A stretch of DNA of 64,000 nt from XN24 sp964462675 (GTDB taxonomy: Bacteria > Pseudomonadota > Gammaproteobacteria > Steroidobacterales > XN24): positions 1-64,000 of the forward strand of contig CAYWYS010000004.1 in assembly GCA_964462675.1 (NCBI GenBank), given 5' to 3'. The notes under the pieces are model-generated. The model did no database searches, was not told where the DNA came from, and saw only the letters and a program-made list of their open reading frames with translations. How positions within the stretch are numbered: position 1 is the stretch's first letter; every line of letters begins with the position of its first letter. Both the position numbers and the translations under genes were made by a program. This document shows positions 51,849 through 60,022 of the stretch, in pieces.

Positions 51849-52933
51849 TACAGCGCCGGCGTCGGCGCGGCGTAGTCGACCCGCGCGACGCGGCCGTCGC
51901 GCGCAGCCGTGATCGCGGCCGCGATCACCCGCATCGTGTCGAGGCCGGCCTCCAGCGACAGCGGCGAGGACAGGCTCGCGTCGTCGAGCAGGGCGCCGAG
52001 GTGGGCGATCTCGCCGCGGAAATCGTCCGGCCGGGTCTTGGCAAGCCGCTGCGCGCGCTCGGGCCGGCCGTGCTCGACGAGGCGCACGAGGTCGTGGTCG
52101 GGGTCCGCGTTCACCTGCCACTCGAGGTAGCCGCGCTCTGCCTCGAGGCGCAGCCATTTCTGCGCCGGGCGCGTGACCACGTCCTGCACGATCGTGCCGA
52201 GCAGGCCGGACTCGGTGCGCACCGAGAGCTGCGCAATACGGTCATATGCGGCGCCGACGGCCTGTACTTCGTCGAGCATCGCGCCGACTTCGACAATCCG
52301 GCCAAGGCCGGCGAGCCCGGCGAAATACTGCCAGATGTTGATCGCGTGGCTGTGCTCGCCGAGTGCGCCGCCGCCGCGCGCAGTGAAGCCGAGATAAGTG
52401 TCGTGCGGGCCGGACAGCCACGGATGCGCCGCGAAGATGCCGCCCCAGTGCTCACGGAACAGCGCGCGCAGCGTCGTGACGGCGCCGAGTCCGGCGCCGG
52501 CCAGCCACTCGGCCGCCAGCTGCGTGTGCGCCGTCAGCCGGTGGTTGTAGCCGACCAGCACCCGGGCGCCCGCCGCGCTCGCGGCCGCCGCCAGCTGGTC
52601 GCAGCCGCGCAGCGCCGGCCCGCACAGCGGCTTTTCAAGCAGCAGCAGGCGCGGCGGTGCGGCCGCCAGCTCCGCCAGCGCGAGCGGCACATGCAGATCC
52701 GGCGGCGTGCCGATGATGACGACGTCGAAGGTCTCGCCGCGCACTTCGCCGGGCTCGGCGAGGCGGATCGCGTCGTCCCAGCGGCCATAGCGGGCAGGGT
52801 AGATTTCCTCGCGCGTGCGGCGCAGCGCCGCCGCGTCGATGTCGCATAGCGTGACGGCCCAGCCGAGTTCGCGACAGGCATGCGCCAGGTGGTTGCCGAT
52901 CGAGCCGGCCCCCAGGATCTTGACTTGTTTCAT
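51848..52933 (-). CDS. Gfo/Idh/MocA family oxidoreductase
   Basis: 361 residues. N-terminal Rossmann domain (KILGAGSIGNHLAHACRELG) and a C-terminal alpha/beta substrate domain with EKPLCGPAL (catalytic Lys in EKP) and GGGALGEHSHAINIW. Such enzymes oxidise or reduce sugar hydroxyls on nucleotide-linked or free sugars. Encoded before the NeuA-HAD and NeuB-like genes, so it may prepare or finish the nonulosonate. A 74-base gap separates it from the upstream transferase gene. Confidence 0.85.
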   Translation of the reverse strand: MKQVKILGAGSIGNHLAHACRELGWAVTLCDIDAAALRRTREEIYPARYGRWDDAIRLAEPGEVRGETFDVVIIGTPPDLHVPLALAELAAAPPRLLLLEKPLCGPALRGCDQLAAAASAAGARVLVGYNHRLTAHTQLAAEWLAGAGLGAVTTLRALFREHWGGIFAAHPWLSGPHDTYLGFTARGGGALGEHSHAINIWQYFAGLAGLGRIVEVGAMLDEVQAVGAAYDRIAQLSVRTESGLLGTIVQDVVTRPAQKWLRLEAERGYLEWQVNADPDHDLVRLVEHGRPERAQRLAKTRPDDFRGEIAHLGALLDDASLSSPLSLEAGLDTMRVIAAAITAARDGRVARVDYAAPTPAL

Positions 52934-53007
52934 GGGTTCCTCAAGCAGCGTGCGGCGGCGCCCGGGCGGCCGGACCCGCCTATTCTAGCGGCAGCCCCGG
53001 CGCAGCG

Positions 53008-54357
53008 TCACGGCGCCAGCTCAAACACGTCCGCCGCGACCTGCCGCAAGCCCGGCACCGGCGCGCCGAGGCACTGCGCCAGCAATGTGGCGCGCGCGCG
53101 GGCTTCGGCGAGGCTGATCGCCGGGAACATGTGCTCGAGGTAGGGTCGGTAGTTGGCCGTGCCGGGCAGACGGTGTTCCATAACGCGTGCGGCGCGGCGC
53201 AGGCCGAGCGTCAGCCGGGCGAGGCCTGGTCGCGCGCCGTCCGGCAGGCACATGTTGCCAAGCAGCGGCTGCAATGCCTCGAGAATCCGATCGCATGCGA
53301 GACCTTCCCCGGTACAGCCTGCGATACTCGCCTCGGCCAGGCGCCGGCGGGCCGGGTCTGCCGCGAGTGCGGCGAACGCGGCCGCCGGGTCGGCGCTTGC
53401 CGCTTCGACCGCCCCGACCAGCGAGTTCAGGTCGTCGCACTGCTGACTGAGGCCGTTGGGCAGCGGGTGGTCGAATGTCGCCGAGCGCACCGGCATCCAG
53501 GCGAGCGCGGGGCAGCCGAGCAGGAAGGACTCGACGGCCGTGGTGCAGCCGTTGTGGACCAGCGCGTCCGCCGCCTGCAGCCAGGCCACGACGTTGCCGC
53601 CGTGATCCACGGTGACGTTCGGCAGCGGCGCCGCCAGCGACTGCCAGGTCTCGACCCGCTCGCTAGGGTGCGGCCGGATGATGAAGCGGTGCCCGGGCAA
53701 GGCCTTCGCCAGTGCCGGAAGCATCTCGAGGAAGGCATTGAACAGCGCAAACTTGTGCGCGGCGAAGCCGCCGCGCGGATCGTTCGGGCGGCGCTCGCGC
53801 AGCCACTTCAGGTGGCGGCTCTGGCCGGCCTGCAGGTGGTTGACGCGCGAGAAGTTCGTGTTGATCAGCACGAAGCGGCCATGCGCCGCGCGCAGGGCGT
53901 CGACCTCGGCGGCGAACAGCGCGCGGAATTGGGGCCGCAACAGGTCGGCGCGCGGATTGCCGGCCACCGCGATCGCGCCGCCGGCGTAGGCCGGATGTTC
54001 GCGCCACGCGGCGGCATTCTCCTCGCCCCACGCAAGCAGCAGCTCCGGGTCGCGCAAGGTCGCGCCGTCCACCTTGGTGCGCCAGTACACCTCGCGCGAA
54101 GCCCAGACCAGGCCTTCCTCGTCCCACAGCGCCACGCGATGCCCGCAGGCCCGGGCGAGCGCGAGGTTGTGCCGGCTGCGCGCGGTCACGCTCTTGCCGA
54201 CGTACACGCCGGCCGGCAGGCTCGCCAGCCGCAGGTCGATGGTTTTCTTGTTGCCGACGATGCTGCTGATGCCGCGCCCGGCCGCGGCGACCGCCAGCAA
54301 CAGCTTGGCGTCGAACTCGCGCACGCGCGTCTCGCAGGGCAGGATCAAGTGGCGCAA
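53008..54357 (-). CDS. Surface carbohydrate biosynthesis protein (GT-B-like)
   Basis: 449 residues resembling the surface-polysaccharide biosynthesis family related to CDP-glycerol glycerophosphotransferases and GT-B transferases: HRFIIRPHPSE, then VDHGGNVVAWLQAADALVHNGCTTAVESFLLGCPALAW, the classic nucleotide-sugar-side motif. It begins with TTG at 54357, 6 bases after the sulfotransferase stop. Acceptor and donor are unknown; transfer of the CMP-nonulosonate made by the neighbours is possible. Confidence 0.75.
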   Translation of the reverse strand: MRHLILPCETRVREFDAKLLLAVAAAGRGISSIVGNKKTIDLRLASLPAGVYVGKSVTARSRHNLALARACGHRVALWDEEGLVWASREVYWRTKVDGATLRDPELLLAWGEENAAAWREHPAYAGGAIAVAGNPRADLLRPQFRALFAAEVDALRAAHGRFVLINTNFSRVNHLQAGQSRHLKWLRERRPNDPRGGFAAHKFALFNAFLEMLPALAKALPGHRFIIRPHPSERVETWQSLAAPLPNVTVDHGGNVVAWLQAADALVHNGCTTAVESFLLGCPALAWMPVRSATFDHPLPNGLSQQCDDLNSLVGAVEAASADPAAAFAALAADPARRRLAEASIAGCTGEGLACDRILEALQPLLGNMCLPDGARPGLARLTLGLRRAARVMEHRLPGTANYRPYLEHMFPAISLAEARARATLLAQCLGAPVPGLRQVAADVFELAP

Positions 54358-54363
54358 GGCAGT

Positions 54364-55248
54364 TCAGCGGTAACCGAAGGCGGGATGCAGCCGCTCGGCG
54401 ACGAAGCGGTCGATCTTGTCAGCCTGCTCGGCGGTGAAATAGTCCCGGTAGCCGCCGACCTTGCCGCGCCGGACCTTGAACGAGTCCGGATCCTCGGCGT
54501 TGCGCGCCTGCAGCCGGCTGTTGTTGAAATAGTTGTCGCGCTCCTTGCGCTTCAGCGACTCGAAATCGGCGAAGGCCACGGCCTCGCTGATCGCCTCCGG
54601 CGTGAAGTCCTCGCCGAGAAACGCGCATAGCCGGGCCAGTTCCGCTGCCGGCGCGGCTCGCAGCGCCTCGTAGCGCAGCTGGTGGACACGCTGCCAGCGG
54701 GCCAGCTCGTCGTGCCAGTGATTCAGGTAGTCGCAGATTGCCGGCAGCCCCAGCGGTGACTGCATCAGGAAATCGAACATCGGCGCAGACTGTTCGACGC
54801 CATAGAGCTCGCGCTTGTGCGCTTTCGCCCGGCGGGTCGTCTGGAAATACTCCGAGACGGCGACGTCGCGTGGGTCCCGCGCGAGGAATACCAACGGCTT
54901 GGCGCGCAACGGCGCCCCGTGCCGTGGATGGCTGGCGAGGCGGTCCAGGTAGTGGCCGTGTGTCATGGCCACGACCGGCGCTGCGGGGTCCTGGCGGTGG
55001 AAGTTGTCGAGCTCGAGCAGCTGGTGCACGTCCAGGCCGTGGCGCTGCTGGTAGAGCCGCGACAGCATGACCCTGAGCCAGGTGCGGCCGCTCTTGGCGC
55101 GCGACAGCACGATGTAGTCCGCGGCGAGCGCCTGCCGGTTGTCGAGCCGGGCCCGCAGCGCGTGACGAGCCGCGACGCGACGCTGCTGCGGCAGCGCGAC
55201 CGTAAGCGCCCAGATCCCGGCGCGCAGGAGGCGCTGTTGGTCGATCAT
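54364..55248 (-). CDS. Sulfotransferase domain protein, paralogue of the 5107 gene
   Basis: 294 residues. PAPS loop RAKSGRTWLRV (Lys52 to Trp57), ARDPRDVAVSEYFQ for the 3'-phosphate, and FKVRRGKVGGYR near the C-terminus. It lies first in the five-gene minus-strand operon with the GT-B-like and nonulosonate genes, so it probably sulfates a surface glycan or lipid. ATG 55248 is used; an open upstream frame is rejected because it overlaps the divergent lipid kinase. Confidence 0.85.
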   Translation of the reverse strand: MIDQQRLLRAGIWALTVALPQQRRVAARHALRARLDNRQALAADYIVLSRAKSGRTWLRVMLSRLYQQRHGLDVHQLLELDNFHRQDPAAPVVAMTHGHYLDRLASHPRHGAPLRAKPLVFLARDPRDVAVSEYFQTTRRAKAHKRELYGVEQSAPMFDFLMQSPLGLPAICDYLNHWHDELARWQRVHQLRYEALRAAPAAELARLCAFLGEDFTPEAISEAVAFADFESLKRKERDNYFNNSRLQARNAEDPDSFKVRRGKVGGYRDYFTAEQADKIDRFVAERLHPAFGYR

Positions 55249-55378
55249 CGGAGGGTCTCGCCAAACGGGAAAGCACTGTATTATACGGGGCCTACCGCGA
55301 CCGTGGCCATCTGCCGCGCAGTTGCGCTGGTGTGCCGCGGCCCAGGGCCGGCGCAGCGCGTCCTTGGGAATCATCCTC
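55249..55378. promoter_or_regulatory. Divergent promoter region, sulfotransferase and lipid-kinase operons
   Basis: A 130-base gap. GTATTATAC near 55278-55286 gives TATAAT on the minus strand (toward the sulfotransferase) and TATTAT on the plus strand. No convincing -35 is seen for either, so an activator may be needed. Confidence 0.4.
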
Positions 55379-56398
55379 ATGGTCATGTTACCGACGCTCC
55401 AGGCAGATCCGCGCATCGCTGCGCCGCCTTCGGCGCTGGCCGCGGCCAGCGACTGGGTCCTGTTGAGCAACCCGCAGAGCTTCCGCATGTCGCTCGGGGA
55501 CCGCGTGCAGCGCCTCGAGGCGCTCGCGGTCGCGCGCGACATTCCCGTGTTTCGTGTCAGCGACCTGGCGTCCATCGCCGCCGCTGTCGCCGCGGTCGCC
55601 GAACGAGGCGCGAGTTGCCTGGCAGTAGCGTCGGGCGACGGGACCTTGCATGCCATCGTCTCGGAGCTGATGCGCCGCGCGCCCGTCGCGCGATGGCCCG
55701 CCGTGCTGCTGCTCGGCGGCGGTCGCGGCAATTTCATCGCGCGGGATCTCGGCAGCGCGGGCGACGTGGCCACGGTGTTTTCGCGCGTGCTGGAGCGCGG
55801 CGGGCAGCCGCTGCGGCGCACCCGCCGCGCAGTGCTCCACATGCGCCAGGCCGGCGGCTTCAGCGAGCACGGCTTTTTTGCCGCCGGCGCGATGGTTGGC
55901 GAAATCATTCGCGACTGCCACGATTACCGAGCTGCCGGCAGCGGCTGGCTGCGCACCGGTCGCCCGGCCACGCAGTGGCGGCTGTTGCAATTGAGCGTGC
56001 TGGCCGCGCTCGGGCGGCGGCGCTTCGCGACGCCCGAGCTCGCTATCGAGGCGGATCCGCTCGGCCGGATGAGCGGGCCCGTGCGACTGCTGGCCTGCAG
56101 CTCCTTGCAGCACGCGGACGGCCTGTTGAATCCTTTCGCCGCCCGCGGTGAGGGTCCGGTACGCCTGACCGCGGTGCGTGCCGGCGCCGCCGGCGCCTGG
56201 CGTCGTGTGCCGGGCCTGATGACGGGTCGCAGCAGTCCGTCGATGCAGCCGGTGCAGGGCTACTTGAGCGGCCGTTGCGATCGCATCTCGATCATGGGAC
56301 TCGACAGCCTCGTGATCGACGGGCAGGCCCATCGGATCGACGCCAGCCTGCCGCTGGAGTTCAGCGCCACGGAATCATTGGAGTTCCTGTTGCCGTGA
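55379..56398 (+). CDS. Diacylglycerol/ceramide kinase-like lipid kinase
   Basis: 339 residues, DAGK catalytic fold. The nucleotide loop is VASGDGTLHAIVSEL (Gly86-Asp87-Gly88), followed by LLLGGGRGNFIARDL, an altered form of the usual LPLGTxNDFA block. No membrane helix. The Caulobacter ceramide kinase CpgB belongs to this superfamily, so phosphorylation of ceramide is a reasonable guess. ATG 55379 or 55385; its stop overlaps the next gene by 4 bases. Confidence 0.78.
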   Translation: MVMLPTLQADPRIAAPPSALAAASDWVLLSNPQSFRMSLGDRVQRLEALAVARDIPVFRVSDLASIAAAVAAVAERGASCLAVASGDGTLHAIVSELMRRAPVARWPAVLLLGGGRGNFIARDLGSAGDVATVFSRVLERGGQPLRRTRRAVLHMRQAGGFSEHGFFAAGAMVGEIIRDCHDYRAAGSGWLRTGRPATQWRLLQLSVLAALGRRRFATPELAIEADPLGRMSGPVRLLACSSLQHADGLLNPFAARGEGPVRLTAVRAGAAGAWRRVPGLMTGRSSPSMQPVQGYLSGRCDRISIMGLDSLVIDGQAHRIDASLPLEFSATESLEFLLP

Positions 56399-57324
56399 GC
56401 GCGCTCGAGACATTCATGGCGGAGGACTTGCGCGGCACGCCGCTGCCCGATGGCGTCGCGGCGCTGGCCGTGGCGATTCGGCAGCAGTTCGCCGGCGCCG
56501 CCCGCGCGCTCGTGCTGTACGGCTCCTGCCGGCGGCGGGCCTCCGCCGAGGGGCTCGTGGACCTGTTACTGATCGTGTCCGGGTACCGGCAGGCGCATGC
56601 CGGCCGTATTGCGGCAGGGCTGAATGCCTGCCTGCCACCGAACGTCTACTACCTCGAGACCGATACGCCGACCGGCCGCGTGCGCTGCAAGTTCGCGGTC
56701 GTCAGCGAGGCGGCGTTCGCGCGCCGCTGTCGCGGCGGCCTGGATGCCTGGTTCTGGGCGCGCTTCAGCCAGCCGGCGCGGCTGCTCTGGTCGGCCGATG
56801 CGGCCGCGGGGATGGCGGTTGCGGCGAACCGGGCCGCCGCGGCCCTGCAGTTCGCGCGTGAGGCCGCCGCGCTGCAGGCCGGAGAATTCGGCGCCGTGTC
56901 GCTCTGGCGCGAGGGACTGGCCGCGAGCTACCGCTGCGAGTTGCGCTCCGAATCGTCTGCGGCCGCGCGCGCGCTGGTCGACGCGGACCCGGCTTACTGG
57001 GAGGTGCTAAGTGCGCTCGTGCTGCCGCGAGTGCCGACGCTGCGCGAAGTGTCGGCGACGGTTTATGCCTATCGCGGCGGCAGGCTGCAAAGAGCGCTCG
57101 GCGCGTTTCGCTGGAGGCGGCGCCGCGCCTGGGGCAAGCTGCTCAGCGTGCTGCGCCTGCTGAAGGCCGCGGGGACCTTCAGCAACGGCGTCGATTACCT
57201 GTTGTGGAAGGTCGAGCGCCACAGCGGCGTGCGCGTGGAGGCGACGGCGCAGATGCGCCGGCATCCTCGTCTCGCGGCCTGGGGGCTGGCGTGGAAGCTG
57301 TGGCGCAGGGGGGGGTTCAGATGA
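56395..57324 (+). CDS. Tam41-like nucleotidyltransferase (CDP-lipid synthase type)
   Basis: 309 residues. N-terminal ALVLYGSCRRRASAEGLVDLLLIV carries the nucleotidyltransferase GS motif (Gly43-Ser44) and Asp56; NVYYLET and AWFWARFSQPARLLW recall the Tam41 motif ahead of its LYVAGR-KPV segment. Tam41 makes CDP-diacylglycerol from phosphatidic acid. Placed after a lipid kinase, it might make CDP-ceramide or CDP-DAG. The second acidic residue of the NTase motif is not obvious (Leu-Leu follows Asp56). Starts GTG 56395. Confidence 0.6.
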   Translation: MSALETFMAEDLRGTPLPDGVAALAVAIRQQFAGAARALVLYGSCRRRASAEGLVDLLLIVSGYRQAHAGRIAAGLNACLPPNVYYLETDTPTGRVRCKFAVVSEAAFARRCRGGLDAWFWARFSQPARLLWSADAAAGMAVAANRAAAALQFAREAAALQAGEFGAVSLWREGLAASYRCELRSESSAAARALVDADPAYWEVLSALVLPRVPTLREVSATVYAYRGGRLQRALGAFRWRRRRAWGKLLSVLRLLKAAGTFSNGVDYLLWKVERHSGVRVEATAQMRRHPRLAAWGLAWKLWRRGGFR

Positions 57325-59063
57325 ACGGCGAGGCACCGCAGCGCAGCGGCGACACGCCCGGCGCGTGGCCGATGTTCCTCGCTTTCCTGCGTGCCTACCC
57401 GGGTCGCAGCGCGCTGGCGCTGCTGGCGCTGTTCCTGGCCGGGCTGATGGACGGCCTCGGCTTGTCGACCCTGTTATCCATGCTCAGCCTGGCGACCGGC
57501 GGGGGCGATGATCCGTCGCTGCCGGAGCAGCTGGCGCTCGAAGTGGCGGCGCGGCTCGGCATCGCGCCGTCCGCCGGCGCCCTGCTGCTGCTGGCGATCA
57601 GCCTGATCGCGCTGAAGGCCGGCATGGTGCTGCTGGCGCAACGCCAGGTGGGCTACACGGTGGCGCACGTGGCGACCGACCTGCGTCTCGCGCTGATCCG
57701 CGCCGTCATGGCGAGCCGCTGGCGCTACTACCTGGCGCAGCCGATCGGGCGCCTGTCGAACGCGGTCGCCACCGAGGCGCAGCGCGCCTCGGAAGGCTAC
57801 CTGCAGGGCGCAGTCATGACGACGCAACTGCTCAATGCGTTGATCTATACCATCGTCGCCGTGCTGATTTCGTGGCAGGCAAGCATCGCCGCGCTGCTCG
57901 CCGGGGCCGTGCTGCTGGCCGTGCTGCAGGCGCTGGTGCGCAGCGCCGGCCGCGCGGGCCGCAGCCAGACGGGGCTGCTGAAGGCGCTGCTGTCGGTCAT
58001 GACCGACCAGTTTGGCGCCGTCAAGGCACTTAAGGCGATGGCGCGCGAGCAGCATGTCGACCGCCTGCTGTCGCGCCAGACCGAGCAGCTGAACCTCGCG
58101 CTGCGGCGCCAGGTCTTCAGCAAGGAGGCGCTGACGGCGCTGCAGGAGCCGCTGCTGGCGATTCTCGTCGGCATCGGTTTTTTCGTGTTCATCGTGCACC
58201 TCGAGATGCCGTTGCCGGCGGTCATCGTGATCCTGTTCCTGCTGGCGCGCGTGGTGAACTATCTCGCCAAGGCGCAGCGCGCCTACCAGAGCATGTGCAT
58301 CGCCGAGAGCGCCTACTGGTCGCTGCGTGAAGCGATCGACGGCGCACAGCGCGAACGTGAGCCGGCGCAGGGCCACCTGTCGCCGTCGCTGGAGCGCGAG
58401 ATCCGCCTCGACACGGTCAGCTTCCGGCACGACCAGCGCGGTGTGCTCGAGCACTTGTCACTGCAGGTCCCGGCCGGGCAGCTGACAGTCATCACCGGAC
58501 CGTCCGGCGCCGGCAAGACGACGCTGATCGACCTCGTGGCCGGCTTGCTGGAGCCGGACAGCGGCCGGATTCTCATCGACGGCGTGTCGCTGGCGGACAT
58601 TGACCGCCACGCCTGGCGCCGGCAGATCGGCTATGTGCCGCAGGAGCCGTTGCTCGTCAACGACTCGGTGCTGCGCAACGTGACGCTCGGCGAACCGGGA
58701 CTGACGGAGGACGATGCCCGGCGCGCGCTCGAGGCGGCGGACGCCTGGGACTTCGTCAGCGCGCTGCCCGAGGGGCTCCACAGCACGGTCGGCGAGCGCG
58801 GCGGTCGGCTGTCCGGCGGGCAGCGGCAGCGGCTGGCGATCGCCCGCGCGCTCGTCCACCAGCCGCGCCTGCTGATCCTCGACGAGGCCACCAGCAATCT
58901 CGACCCGGTCTCGGAGCGGGCGGTGCTCGAGACCATTCGGCACCTCAAGGGACGGCTGACGATGCTGGCCGTCAGTCACGACGAGGGCCTCGTGCAGACG
59001 GCGGACCAGGTGTGCCGGCTGCAGCCCGTGGGCCAGGCACCGGGAGCGCCGACCCATGGCTAG
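57321..59063 (+). CDS. ABC transporter, fused permease-ATPase (MsbA-like)
   Basis: 580 residues. Six membrane helices (about 30-320), then an ATPase with Walker A GPSGAGKT, signature LSGGQRQRLAIARAL, Walker B LLILDEATSNLD and the switch His in AVSHD. A half-transporter that works as a homodimer, most likely a lipid or glycolipid flippase. Its neighbours (lipid kinase, Tam41-like, acyltransferase-like, glycosyltransferase) suggest a lipid substrate. It overlaps the adjacent genes by 4 and 8 bases. Confidence 0.88.
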   Translation: MNGEAPQRSGDTPGAWPMFLAFLRAYPGRSALALLALFLAGLMDGLGLSTLLSMLSLATGGGDDPSLPEQLALEVAARLGIAPSAGALLLLAISLIALKAGMVLLAQRQVGYTVAHVATDLRLALIRAVMASRWRYYLAQPIGRLSNAVATEAQRASEGYLQGAVMTTQLLNALIYTIVAVLISWQASIAALLAGAVLLAVLQALVRSAGRAGRSQTGLLKALLSVMTDQFGAVKALKAMAREQHVDRLLSRQTEQLNLALRRQVFSKEALTALQEPLLAILVGIGFFVFIVHLEMPLPAVIVILFLLARVVNYLAKAQRAYQSMCIAESAYWSLREAIDGAQREREPAQGHLSPSLEREIRLDTVSFRHDQRGVLEHLSLQVPAGQLTVITGPSGAGKTTLIDLVAGLLEPDSGRILIDGVSLADIDRHAWRRQIGYVPQEPLLVNDSVLRNVTLGEPGLTEDDARRALEAADAWDFVSALPEGLHSTVGERGGRLSGGQRQRLAIARALVHQPRLLILDEATSNLDPVSERAVLETIRHLKGRLTMLAVSHDEGLVQTADQVCRLQPVGQAPGAPTHG

Positions 59064-60012
59064 GCGGCTGCAGAAGGCGCGCCGCCGTGCCGCTTTCCAG
59101 CTGTTCAGGGCCTTGGCGTTGATCTGCAGTTTTCTCGGCGGCTTGCCGCTGGCGCGCCGCTGCGGCGAGGCGCTCGGCGAACTGCACTACTGGCTGGGAG
59201 GACGCACGCGCCGCGATCTGCAGCAGCAGTTTGCGCAGCTGTTTCCGGCCACCGACGCTGTGCTGCGCCGGGCGCAGCTGCGTCACGCGTATCGGGCCGG
59301 GGACCGCGCCGTGTTCGAGGCCACTGCGATGGGCTGCCGGCGCGTGCCGGACGAGGTGATCCGGGCGAGCTGCGAAATCGCCGGGCGCGACCGGCTGCGG
59401 GCCGCGCTGGCCGGCGGGCGCGGCGTGATCCTGCTCGGCATGCACATGGGCAACGGCCTGCTGATGGCGGCGCAGCTGGCGGTATCCGGCATCCCGGTCA
59501 GCGTGGTGTACCGCGAGTCCCGCAAGACGGCCGGCGGCGTCATGGAGCGCTGCATGCGCCTGCATCGCATGGCGGGCATCTCGGCGCGCCAGCCCAAGCG
59601 GGCCTACCGCGACATGACGCTTGCGCTGCAGGGTGGCGGGGTCGTGTTCGTATTGATGGACCAGGCCAGCAAGCAAGGCGGCATTCCCGTGGAGTTCCTC
59701 GGCAAGCGGGTCTGGTTGCCGGCCGGGCCGTTCCGGCTCGCCCGGCGCACCGGCGCGCAGATGGTGACAGCCTTCGCGCACGCGGCCGAGCCCCGCTGGC
59801 GCTTCGAGATCAGCGCCTTGCCCGACCTCGAATCCGGCGATGAGGTCGGCGATGAGGCCGGCGACGAGGCGCGGGCCGCCGCGCTGGTGGCGCGCGCCAT
59901 GGCGTCTCACATCCGCGCACACCCGGACTTGTGGACATGGCACCATCGGCGCTGGCGGCGGTATCCTTTCATCGCGGCGGCCGCCGATGCCGGCGGCGCT
60001 GCAAAGGAGTGA
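59056..60012 (+). CDS. LpxL/HtrB-family lipid acyltransferase lacking the acidic residue
   Basis: 318 residues. Family layout with an N-terminal membrane-anchoring helix and the LpxL/HtrB domain; motifs VSVVYRESRKTAGG and VVFVLMDQASKQGG are intact. The usual H-X4-(D/E) catalytic pair, as in HFGNWE, reads His130-MGNG-Leu135, so the acid is replaced. Either another residue serves or the protein has lost acyl transfer and binds lipid. It sits between the ABC exporter and a glycosyltransferase gene. Confidence 0.78.
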   Translation: MARRLQKARRRAAFQLFRALALICSFLGGLPLARRCGEALGELHYWLGGRTRRDLQQQFAQLFPATDAVLRRAQLRHAYRAGDRAVFEATAMGCRRVPDEVIRASCEIAGRDRLRAALAGGRGVILLGMHMGNGLLMAAQLAVSGIPVSVVYRESRKTAGGVMERCMRLHRMAGISARQPKRAYRDMTLALQGGGVVFVLMDQASKQGGIPVEFLGKRVWLPAGPFRLARRTGAQMVTAFAHAAEPRWRFEISALPDLESGDEVGDEAGDEARAAALVARAMASHIRAHPDLWTWHHRRWRRYPFIAAAADAGGAAKE

Positions 60013-60022
60013 CTGAGTCGCC

